A DNA stretch of 44,072 nt from an uncultured Collinsella sp. (GTDB lineage: Bacteria > Actinomycetota > Coriobacteriia > Coriobacteriales > Coriobacteriaceae), in NCBI GenBank assembly GCA_900546105.1, contig URBP01000003.1, positions 1 through 44,072 of the forward strand, written 5' to 3'. The notes under the pieces are model-generated. The model was not told the DNA's origin, did not search any database, and was given only the letters and a program-made list of their open reading frames with translations. The translations under genes were made by a program, and so were the position numbers. Every line of letters starts with the position of its first letter. Position 1 is the stretch's first letter. Positions 16,036 through 22,878 of the stretch are shown piece by piece.

Positions 16036-16413
16036 TTACTTGAGGGTGACAGCAGCGCCAGCAGCCTCGAGCTTCTCCTTGGCAGCCTCGGCGTCCTCCT
16101 TCTTGGCACCCTCGAGAACAGCCTTGGGAGCGCCCTCGACGACCTCCTTGGCCTCCTTCAGGCCAAGGTTGGTGAGCTCACGGACGGCCTTGATGACCTG
16201 GATCTTGTTGTCGCCGAAGCCCTCGAGCACGACGTCAAACTCGGTCTTCTCCTCGGCCTCAGCAGCGCCAGCAGCGGGAGCGGCGACAACGGCGGCAGGA
16301 GCAGCGGCGGAAACGCCGAAGGTGTCCTCGATAGCCTTGACGAGCTCGGAAGCCTCGAGAAGGGTCATTTCCTTAAGAGCATCGATGATCTCATCGGTGG
16401 TAAGCTTAGCCAT
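16036..16413 (-). CDS. rplL: Ribosomal protein L7/L12 (bL12)
   Basis: The stalk protein of the large subunit recruits translation GTPases. The 125-residue protein has an N-terminal dimerisation helix (DEIIDALKEMTLLEASELVKA), an Ala-rich hinge at about residues 47-62, and the C-terminal globular domain with EKTEFDVVL, KIQVIKAVREL and GLKEAKEVVEGAP. The ATG at 16413 has AAAGGA 8 nt upstream; an in-frame ATG at 16446 lacks spacing and family similarity. It follows rplJ after about 100 nt containing a small GC-rich hairpin. It is the last gene of its operon. Confidence 0.97.
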   Translation of the reverse strand: MAKLTTDEIIDALKEMTLLEASELVKAIEDTFGVSAAAPAAVVAAPAAGAAEAEEKTEFDVVLEGFGDNKIQVIKAVRELTNLGLKEAKEVVEGAPKAVLEGAKKEDAEAAKEKLEAAGAAVTLK

Positions 16414-16515
16414 TTCTAAGTCCTTTCGGTTTCCGTGCGTGTGCACGGAGATCAGTTAAAACACGGCGCGAATGCGCCAGGGGTGCGGCGTTGCCGCCGC
16501 GGGTGAAAACAGCGA

Positions 16516-17037
16516 CTAGGCTGCCTTCTGCTCGGAGACCTGCTGGATCGAACGAGCGAGACCAGAGGAAACGCCGTTGACGCAGACAGCGATGTCGCGA
16601 GCGAAACCGGAGATGAGACCGGCGATCTGGCCGAGAAGCTGATCCTTGGTGGGCAGCTCGGCGATAGCCTTAACATCATCAGCGGAAACGGCCTTGCCGT
16701 CGGAGATACCGCCCTTGATCTCAAGGACGCCCTTGGACTTAGCGGAGAAGTCCTTAAGGGCCTTAGCGGCCTCGACCGGCTCGGTCTCGTAGAACACATA
16801 AGCGACGGGGCCGGCGAGGATCTCGTCGAGCTCGGGCTGCTCCTGGTTCTTGAGAGCGATCTTGACCAGGTTGTTCTTGTAGACCTTCATCTCGGCGCCG
16901 CACTCGCGAAGCTGATGACGCAGCTCCTGAGCCTGCTTAACCGTCAGACCGTTGTAGTTGACGACGAACAGACCGGCGTTCTCGGCGATACGGGACTCGA
17001 TCTCTGCAACCTTGTCGATTTTGTACTGCTGGGGCAT
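16516..17037 (-). CDS. rplJ: Ribosomal protein L10 (uL10)
   Basis: L10 anchors L12 dimers to 23S rRNA to form the stalk base. The 173-residue protein has the typical DKVAEIESRI start, FVVNYNGLTVKQAQELRHQLR and KVYKNNLVKIAL segments in the RNA-binding domain, and a C-terminal helix for L12 dimers. The ATG at 17037 has GGAGG 7 nt upstream. Upstream are a good promoter, an approximately 210-nt leader and a terminator, a layout consistent with L10-(L12)4 autoregulation. Unlike in most bacteria, rplK-rplA is not directly upstream but about 23 kb away. Confidence 0.97.
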   Translation of the reverse strand: MPQQYKIDKVAEIESRIAENAGLFVVNYNGLTVKQAQELRHQLRECGAEMKVYKNNLVKIALKNQEQPELDEILAGPVAYVFYETEPVEAAKALKDFSAKSKGVLEIKGGISDGKAVSADDVKAIAELPTKDQLLGQIAGLISGFARDIAVCVNGVSSGLARSIQQVSEQKAA

Positions 17038-17247
17038 GAATTACACCTCCTCGAATTCTTTCCGGGCACGGTCCGCCACAAGGACGTGACGGGGGCATGT
17101 CCAAAAAGAAAGCCCCCGCGCTGCATGAGCGACGGGGGCGAGAAGACATATCTACTCGACCACCTCGGCTGGCGGGATATCCCATTAAGCTTGCGGGCGA
17201 TGCCCGTTTGCACCGGCTGTCTCTGGCAGCGGATTCGTGCGTGAACC
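17038..17247 (-). ncRNA. Probable L10 (rplJ) leader RNA
   Basis: The transcript from the promoter at 17254-17282 would carry an approximately 210-nt untranslated leader containing the terminator hairpin described separately and several further inverted segments. L10 leader RNAs in this position are an established cis-regulatory family. The specific kink-turn binding site was not identified. Confidence 0.5.
17103..17139 (-). terminator. Attenuator-like terminator in the rplJ leader
   Basis: A stem GCCCCCGTCGCT/AGCGCGGGGGC (17112-17139) followed by TTTCTTTTT lies inside the leader, 66 nt before rplJ. A terminator between promoter and gene fits transcription attenuation by the L10-L12 complex, known for Bacillus subtilis rplJL. 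The antiterminator pairing was not resolved by eye. Confidence 0.75.
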
Positions 17248-17253
17248 GAAAGT

Positions 17254-17282
17254 ATTATGGCGGGGACCCCGGCGTCGGTCAA
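17254..17282 (-). promoter_or_regulatory. Promoter of rplJ-rplL
   Basis: On the minus strand TTGACC (17282-17277), exactly 17 bp, and CATAAT (17259-17254) make a near-consensus housekeeping promoter. Its -35 box overlaps the first bases of the long palindrome at 17281-17482. Confidence 0.7.
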
Positions 17283-17482
17283 CGGGAAACCGGGGTGCAC
17301 ACAATTCCACCATCCGGCCGCACCGCCGAAGGCCAGGCGCAAGGTTTTCGCTCGGTCAGGTCCTGGGCTCGCACGAAGAGCACATTAAGTGCTCTTCGGC
17401 TCGTGCGGAATCTACGAAAACCTTGCGCCTGGCCTTCGGCGGCGCGGCCTGCGGTGACTTTGGGGCAGCCCGGTTTCCCGTT
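17281..17482. repeat. 200-bp imperfect palindrome
   Basis: The two halves are complementary over about 95 bp each. The outer 14-bp arms are AACGGGAAACCGGG (17281-17294) and its complement (17469-17482). A perfect 28-bp arm lies at 17323-17350 against 17415-17442. The centre is AGCACATTAAGTGCT (17379-17393) flanked by GAAG/CTTC. The element fills the gap between the aminotransferase stop and the rplJ promoter. Open frames across it exist on both strands only because the sequence is GC-rich and self-complementary; they lack ribosome binding sites. It belongs to the same family as 6121-6226. Confidence 0.85.
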
Positions 17483-17542
17483 GGCCGGCGCCCCCACGCA
17501 TAACCCTTATGTCGGTGGGCTGATGTGTTGCGTCCCTGAGGA

Positions 17543-18679
17543 CTACAAAGTCGAAATGAAGGTGGACAGGCGGCGGAGGCCCTTGTCCAGATTTTCATCG
17601 CTTACGCAGTAGCTTAGGCGGATGTGGCCTTCGGTGCCGAAGCAGTTTCCGGGAACTAGGGCTACGTTGGCCTCTTTGATGGCTTTGATGCAGAAGTCTT
17701 CGCTTGTTAGGCCGAATTGTTTGATGCTGGGGAAGGCGTAGAAGGCACCTGCCGGTTCCACTACGTCGAGGCCCATGGCCTCTAAGGCTGCGAGTACACG
17801 TTTGCGACGAGCTCGGTAGACTTCGAGCATGGGGGTGGGGTCGACGGTCAGAGCTCGAGCGGCGGCGTCCATTTCGAAGGAGACGGCACTCGATACTAGG
17901 TATTGGTGAGCCTTTGCGATCTCGGCGATGACGGGTGCCGCTGCTGCGAGCCAGCCCAAGCGCCAGCCGGTCATGGCCCAGGGCTTGGAGAAGCTCTCGA
18001 TGACCACCGTCTGTTCGCGTAGCTCCGGGTGGCGCTGGGCAAATCGCTCGTAGCCGTCCACGTAGACCAGACGGTTGTACACGTCGTCGCAGACTACGTA
18101 GATACCCGCCTGCTCCGCTACGCGCGACACGGTGTCGAGCGACGCCGTGTTGAGGATGCAACCCGTAGGATTGTTGGGCGAGCAGATGACGATGGCCTTA
18201 GTCGCCGGCGTCACACAGGCACGAAGCGCCTCCTCATCAATCTGGAATTGCGCAGGCTCTGTATCCAAAAAGACCGCTTTGGCGTGATTGGCCACGACGA
18301 TGCTCTCGTACAGGCCAAAGGCCGGCGTGGGGATAATGACCTCATCGCCGGGGTTGAGCATAGCCATGAATGTTGCCGACAGGGCCTCGGTCGCGCCGTC
18401 GGTCAGGATGACCTCGTCGGCCGAAAACGTAAGGCCCGCATCCCCCATGTAGGCAGACAGCGCTTCGCGCAGCGCGGGGCGACCGTTGTTGGGCGGATAG
18501 TGCGTGTCGCCGCGGTCCAACGAAGCGGTCACCTCGGCGCTAATCATATCGGGCGTGGAAAAATCGGGCTCGCCGAGCGCGAGCGCAATGCATCCTGGGT
18601 ACTGGGCAGCGAGCGCGTTAATCCGACGGATGCCGGAGGGCTTGAGCGTGGCAAGCGAGGTGTTCATGGGCAGACGCAT
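17543..18679 (-). CDS. PLP-dependent class I aminotransferase (aspartate aminotransferase-like)
   Basis: A fold-type I aminotransferase of 378 residues. Visible family features are LALGEPDFSTPD near the N terminus, the YPPNNGRPALREA loop, DGATEALSATFMA, CSPNNPTGCILN with the substrate-contacting Asn, DDVYN, and the PLP lysine K232 in SFSKPWAMTGWRLGW. The C-terminal Arg region is RLSYCVS. It probably transfers amino groups between 2-oxoglutarate and aspartate, alanine or an aromatic amino acid; subgroup features do not fix the substrate. The ATG at 18679 has AAAGGA 6 nt upstream. It is a single gene, divergent from the gene at 18773. The region after it contains the long palindrome and no U-tract terminator. 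Confidence 0.9.
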   Translation of the reverse strand: MRLPMNTSLATLKPSGIRRINALAAQYPGCIALALGEPDFSTPDMISAEVTASLDRGDTHYPPNNGRPALREALSAYMGDAGLTFSADEVILTDGATEALSATFMAMLNPGDEVIIPTPAFGLYESIVVANHAKAVFLDTEPAQFQIDEEALRACVTPATKAIVICSPNNPTGCILNTASLDTVSRVAEQAGIYVVCDDVYNRLVYVDGYERFAQRHPELREQTVVIESFSKPWAMTGWRLGWLAAAAPVIAEIAKAHQYLVSSAVSFEMDAAARALTVDPTPMLEVYRARRKRVLAALEAMGLDVVEPAGAFYAFPSIKQFGLTSEDFCIKAIKEANVALVPGNCFGTEGHIRLSYCVSDENLDKGLRRLSTFISTL

Positions 18680-18772
18680 GGCGTTCCTTTCGTAAGGGTT
18701 GCACTAGGATAGCGCGGCGAGGCACCGCCAGACGGTGTAACCTAAACGGAAACCAACCGGAAAGGAGGCGGC

Positions 18773-19432
18773 ATGGAGACGACCACACGCGGCGATGTAC
18801 CAAAAACGTTGCGAACCATTGCGTATATCAGCATTCCCGATAGCGCCGATCTTGAGTTTTTGCTCTGGGATCTGCAGGATGCCATCGCCGCCTATACTCA
18901 GCTTTCTGGCACCACGCTCCCCCGCCCGATCGATTTGGAAGCGGATGATGCCGGTGCAGTCGATGGCATCGTGCTGGCCATTGAAGATGTGGCTGACGAT
19001 GAGACGTTGACAGCTATCGAGCAGGCGCTTGAGCGCTTTGGCGGTACGGGAACGCGCGTCTATGCCGCGATTCGAGCCGCACAGGAGGGCGCTAAGCAGG
19101 CGCGCGGGACCGCCGTTCGTCTGCACGAGGCATGTGAGCGCCATGGCCAATTGTGGTGTGGCGGCGTTGTCGTCTGTGCCGGCAGCGGTATTGCGGCGCT
19201 TCGCCATTCCCCACGCATGGGCCTCTTGCGCCGACCATTTTCGGAAGCGATGGATAAGCTTGTGGGCGCTGTGCGCATGGGATGCTCCATTGAGCATGCG
19301 CAGCGACTTGGCGGCGGCAATGCCGTCAACGTCAACGTCGACGGCATGATTTGCGCCGAGCCAGCCGTGCCCGCGCCGATCTGGCGAGGCGTTCTGAAAC
19401 GTCTGGGCGCCCATGCCCAGTCAAATATCTAA
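18773..19432 (+). CDS. Uncharacterised protein, weak flavodoxin/FMN-reductase-like similarity
   Basis: I do not recognise this 219-residue protein with certainty. It has no signal peptide or membrane segment. The second half (VYAAIRAAQEG, a WCGGVVVCAGSG segment, then PRMGLLRRPFSEAMDKLVGA) resembles the C-terminal half of flavodoxin-fold NAD(P)H-dependent oxidoreductases, in which a trailing helix follows a W-x-G-G strand. The N-terminal half lacks the usual G-S-P-R phosphate loop, so cofactor binding is doubtful. The ATG at 18773 has a perfect AAAGGAGG 4 nt upstream. It is convergent with the glycosylase gene; the stop codons are 1 bp apart. Confidence 0.6.
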   Translation: METTTRGDVPKTLRTIAYISIPDSADLEFLLWDLQDAIAAYTQLSGTTLPRPIDLEADDAGAVDGIVLAIEDVADDETLTAIEQALERFGGTGTRVYAAIRAAQEGAKQARGTAVRLHEACERHGQLWCGGVVVCAGSGIAALRHSPRMGLLRRPFSEAMDKLVGAVRMGCSIEHAQRLGGGNAVNVNVDGMICAEPAVPAPIWRGVLKRLGAHAQSNI

Positions 19433-19433
19433 A

Positions 19434-19997
19434 TTAGAGAGCGGCCCAGTCAACGGCTTCGTGCCAGCACTCAACAAGGCGCTCCAGACGCCAAGCCGCG
19501 TTAGCGGGACTAGTTGACGGCAATACGACAGCGGCCAGACCCGTCCGCTCCTGTAGATAGCGCTTGTAGAGCCGACCAGCTGTACCACCGTTGCATATCA
19601 CCTGCTCAATGGGAGCTGTGCCGGTAATGCGCTCGACATGCGCCGGAACGACGTTTTTGATGCTGGCGTCGCTTGAGCCCTTGATGTCACAGCTCTCGAT
19701 CACGTCCCAAAGGGCCACACCGCCGTTGAGCAGCATGGAGCGCTTGGCGGCAATCGAGGCGTCGAGCGTCGCAGGCTCGCTGTCCGCCAAAAGGTCGCCC
19801 TCGTTGGGCGGCACGGGCACACCGAGGCACGCGGCCATCACGCGCCAAAAGCGGTTCTGGGGGTTGCCGTAATAAAAATCATTGGCGCGCGAAAGCACCG
19901 AGGGAAACGACCCCAGCACCAAAACGCGCGAGTGCTCGTCAAACACGGGTTCAAACCCATGCTCAATATGTTGATAGCCCTCGTCCGGCGCGGCCAC
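19434..19997 (-). CDS. Hypoxanthine/deoxyinosine-DNA glycosylase (uracil-DNA glycosylase superfamily)
   Basis: A base-excision repair enzyme of the UDG fold that removes deaminated purines such as hypoxanthine. The 187-residue protein shows the catalytic-site motif as VLVLGSFPSVLSR followed by FYYGNPQNRFWRV (about residues 26-53). Near the C terminus it has the DNA-loop motif PSTSPANAAW (about 159-168). These match the family-6 glycosylases, whose catalytic Asn is the one in the PQNRFW block. The GTG at 19997 starts 3 nt after the stop of the upstream GH13 gene, with GAGGG about 8 nt upstream, so it is translationally coupled to an enzyme of unrelated function. Confidence 0.85.
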   Translation of the reverse strand: MAAPDEGYQHIEHGFEPVFDEHSRVLVLGSFPSVLSRANDFYYGNPQNRFWRVMAACLGVPVPPNEGDLLADSEPATLDASIAAKRSMLLNGGVALWDVIESCDIKGSSDASIKNVVPAHVERITGTAPIEQVICNGGTAGRLYKRYLQERTGLAAVVLPSTSPANAAWRLERLVECWHEAVDWAAL

Positions 19998-20000
19998 GAG

Positions 20001-21377
20001 CTAGGCCCTCAGCAGATAGCGCACCTCATAGGGCGCAAGCTCAAGGGTACCCGTCAGCTCGACCGTGGGCGCATCGTCGGCAAGCAGGTCGACGAAGGAG
20101 CCGTTGAGCTCGCCGGCGCCAAAGGCATACGTCTCGTCCACAGCGTTCACCGCCACGAGCACCGTCGCGCCGTCACAGGCGCGCTCGAACAGCAGCTGCT
20201 TGTTCTGGATCACCACGTTGCGATAGGCACCGTAGTTGAGAGCACGGGCCGCCGCGTCGTCGGCCGAGCGCAGGTGCGTGAGCTGCGTGATGAACGCCGT
20301 CAGCTCGTTGGGCGCAGGCTCATCGAGCGCAGGGCGCAGCGCCCAGTCGCCATCGGGGCCGCCCTTTTCGCCGGCAATCCCCCACTCGCTGCCGTAGTAG
20401 ACGCACGGAATGCCCGGCATTCCAAAGAGCATGCCGTAGGCGGGGCGCAGGCAGGACTTGTCCGTCAGGATGCTCGCCAGGCGCGGCACATCGTGGTTGT
20501 CGACAAACGACAACAGGTGCTTGCCGCGGTAGATGCACCACGGATCGCCGCCAAACTGGCGGTGCAGCGAATGGGCGATCTCGAACATGTTGACCGAGTT
20601 AAAGCTGGAGTACAGGCCCTTGTAGCACTCGTAGTTGGTGCAGGAGTCGAGCATCTCGTCGTTGACGATCTGGTTGTAGTCGCCGTGAAGCGTCTCACCA
20701 ATCAGTACAAAGTCGGGCTTGAGCTCACGGGTAAAAGTATGCAGGCGGCGCATAAAGTCGCGGTCGAGCATATAGGCGACGTCCAGTCGCAGACCGTCGA
20801 CGCCAAAGACCTCGACCCAGTGACGCACAGACTCAAGCAGGTAATCGGCCACAGCGGGGTTTTGCAGATTGAGCTTCACAAGCTCAAAATGGCCCTCCCA
20901 GCCCTCGTACCAAAAGCCGTCGCCATAGCACGAGTCGCCATCAAAGCTGATGTGGAACCAATCCTTGTAAGGCGAGTCCCACTTGTGCTCCTGCACATCG
21001 CGGAAGGCCCAAAAGCCACGACCGACGTGGTTGAAGACGGCGTCGAGCACCACGCGGATGCCGTGGGCATGCAGCGTGTCGCATACGGCGGCAAAGTCGG
21101 CATCCCCGCCCAAGCGACGGTCGATATGGCGCAGGCTGCGCGTGTCGTAACCGTGGCTATCAGATTCGAGCGGCGGGTTGATGAGCACAGCACCAACGCC
21201 GAGTTCCTGCAGGTAGTCGGCCCATTGGGCGATCTTCATGATGGGCGCATCGGGGTTTGGCGCGGCGTTGACAGCCTGGGCGAGCTCATCCTCGGCAACG
21301 GGCGCGGCGTTTTCGCGCGGAGCTCCGCAAAAGCCCAGCGGATAGATCTGATAGAACGTCGTCTCGTATGCCCACAT
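20001..21377 (-). CDS. Glycoside hydrolase family 13 (alpha-amylase-type) enzyme
   Basis: A cytoplasmic (no signal peptide) alpha-glucan-active enzyme of 458 residues. The four GH13 motifs are present: DAVFNHVG (I), GLRLDVAY with nucleophile D199 (II), IGETLHG with acid/base E228 (III), and FVDNHD with transition-state stabiliser D296 (IV). The N terminus FYQIYPLGFCGAP is typical of maltodextrin-acting enzymes. A C-terminal beta domain ends in YEVRYLL. Specificity (alpha-glucosidase, neopullulanase or maltogenic amylase) cannot be set by eye. The ATG at 21377 has GGGAGG 6 nt upstream; a TTG two codons earlier is rejected on spacing. The glycosylase gene follows 3 nt after the stop. Confidence 0.9.
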   Translation of the reverse strand: MWAYETTFYQIYPLGFCGAPRENAAPVAEDELAQAVNAAPNPDAPIMKIAQWADYLQELGVGAVLINPPLESDSHGYDTRSLRHIDRRLGGDADFAAVCDTLHAHGIRVVLDAVFNHVGRGFWAFRDVQEHKWDSPYKDWFHISFDGDSCYGDGFWYEGWEGHFELVKLNLQNPAVADYLLESVRHWVEVFGVDGLRLDVAYMLDRDFMRRLHTFTRELKPDFVLIGETLHGDYNQIVNDEMLDSCTNYECYKGLYSSFNSVNMFEIAHSLHRQFGGDPWCIYRGKHLLSFVDNHDVPRLASILTDKSCLRPAYGMLFGMPGIPCVYYGSEWGIAGEKGGPDGDWALRPALDEPAPNELTAFITQLTHLRSADDAAARALNYGAYRNVVIQNKQLLFERACDGATVLVAVNAVDETYAFGAGELNGSFVDLLADDAPTVELTGTLELAPYEVRYLLRA

Positions 21378-21478
21378 AAGCAACCTCCCGGTAAGCTCAA
21401 CACAACGACATCCATTGTATGCCCGGCAGGGTAGCTAATTTGGGACGGGGCTCTTTTAGCTGCCCCGGCCCCTTTCCA

Positions 21479-21545
21479 AGTTGCGGTGGAATACGGACTG
21501 TTTGCCGGGTTTATTGGACCCAGCAGTCCGTATTTCACCGCAACT
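21479..21545. repeat. Inverted repeat with 22-bp arms
   Basis: Arms 21479-21500 and 21524-21545 pair at 21 of 22 positions (AGTTGCGGTG... against ...CACCGCAACT) around a 23-nt loop. It lies 15 bp after the MFS stop and about 100 bp upstream of the GH13 gene, both on the minus strand. No U-tract follows on either strand, so it is a weak terminator candidate at best, or an intergenic palindromic repeat. Confidence 0.75.
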
Positions 21546-21560
21546 GATAGGGGGATGTGG

Positions 21561-22757
21561 TTAGGCGACGGGCTTTGCGCGGCGTATGGCCGGGAATAGC
21601 ACCGTGATAGCGAGGATGACGCCCACGACGGCGATTGCGCCACCTGCGCAGCCGATCCAGGCGATACCGGGACCCGAAACCACGGCTCCGCCAATCGCGG
21701 TACCCGTGCCGATACCGAGGTTGAACAGGCCCGAGAAGATCGACATGGCGACAGCCGACGAATCCGCCGGCGTGTACTTGATGAGCTCGGCCTGAAACGC
21801 CACGTTAAAGGCCGTTGAGCAGCAGCCCCACAGCGCGCAGACGGCAAGCACTGCCGCGAGCGACGATGCGACCGGACCCATGAGCAGCAGAGCCACCGGC
21901 ACGCCGGAGAGCGTGATAGCCAAGAACGGGAAGCGATGCCCATCGAACAGGCGGCCAAACAGCCAGCTTCCGAGCAGACCAGAGCAGCCAAACGCCGTCA
22001 GCGTCATGGTGATGGCGCCCGCGTCGACGTGCGCGACCTGTGCCAGGAAGGGCTCGATATAGCTGTAGCTTGCGTAATAGCCAGTCGCCATAAAGACCGT
22101 GACCGCGTAGAGCGCGATCAGGAGCGGGTTCTTGAGCAGCTCGGGCAACTGTTTGACGGTAAAGCGCTCGCCCGCCGGCATGGCCGGGAACACGGTCGCC
22201 TGGTAGACGACCGCGATGGCCGAGAGGACCCCGACCACGGCAAACGTCATGCGCCAGCCCACGGCCAAGCCAATAGCGCGACCGAGGGGCAGACCAAAGA
22301 TCTGCGCGATGGACGAGCCCGTAGCGATCATGCTGATGGCGAGCGCCCCGTGGCGAGTGTCGACCAGGCGCGAGGCCATAATCGAAGCGACCGACCAGAA
22401 CACGGCATGTGCGCAAGCGACCACCAGGCGCGCACAGACCAGGATGGGATAAGTCGGCGCCACAGCGGACAGAAACTGGCCCAGCGAAAACACGGCCAGC
22501 ACGCCCAGCAACATCCGCTTGAACTCAAAGCGCGAAGCGAACACCATGAGCGGCAGCGACAGCAGCATGACGCCCCAGGCATAGACCGAGATCATGATGC
22601 CGGCTTGGGACTCGGTGAGCGAGAACGACGCGGCGATGTCAGTCAAAAGACCGATGGGCATAAACTCCGACGTGTTGAACACGAAGGCGCAGCAGGTGAG
22701 TCCGATGAGCGGGAGCCACTGCTTGAGCGTGATGCCGTCTTGCCTTGCCTGAGTCAT
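21561..22757 (-). CDS. MFS transporter, DHA1-type (sugar/drug efflux-like)
   Basis: An integral membrane proton-coupled exporter of 398 residues with about 12 hydrophobic segments. The N terminus FVFNTSEFMPIGLLTDIA is characteristic of the SotB/YdeA-like sugar-efflux and multidrug branch of DHA1. Motif-like ASRFEFKRMLLG follows TM2 and TM3, and WRMTFAVVGV lies at TM5-6. The substrate is unknown. The ATG at 22757 has GGAGA 8 nt upstream; the longer open frame upstream has no family similarity. It lies downstream of feoB in the same direction, but a strong hairpin at 22803-22837 lies between them. Confidence 0.88.
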   Translation of the reverse strand: MTQARQDGITLKQWLPLIGLTCCAFVFNTSEFMPIGLLTDIAASFSLTESQAGIMISVYAWGVMLLSLPLMVFASRFEFKRMLLGVLAVFSLGQFLSAVAPTYPILVCARLVVACAHAVFWSVASIMASRLVDTRHGALAISMIATGSSIAQIFGLPLGRAIGLAVGWRMTFAVVGVLSAIAVVYQATVFPAMPAGERFTVKQLPELLKNPLLIALYAVTVFMATGYYASYSYIEPFLAQVAHVDAGAITMTLTAFGCSGLLGSWLFGRLFDGHRFPFLAITLSGVPVALLLMGPVASSLAAVLAVCALWGCCSTAFNVAFQAELIKYTPADSSAVAMSIFSGLFNLGIGTGTAIGGAVVSGPGIAWIGCAGGAIAVVGVILAITVLFPAIRRAKPVA

Positions 22758-22802
22758 ATATAACGTCTCCAATCGTTTTGAGCGGAGGCGATTATATAGC
22801 AA

Positions 22803-22837
22803 CGGCCCCGCATCCGTCAGCAACAGATGCGGGGCCG
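22803..22837. terminator. GC-rich hairpin after feoB
   Basis: A perfect 12-bp stem CGGCCCCGCATC/GATGCGGGGCCG lies 42 nt after the feoB stop. No clear U-run follows on the minus strand, so it may be an inefficient terminator or an RNA-stability element. Confidence 0.5.
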
Positions 22838-22878
22838 AAAACAATTCGATACACAGAGGTTGCGCCGTCAATAAATAA

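Noticed and set aside
17237..17612. Open frames on both strands across the 17.3-kb palindrome
   Set aside because: Self-complementarity makes the two strands encode similar strings (AAEGQAQGFR appears twice), but there is no start with a ribosome binding site and no family similarity.
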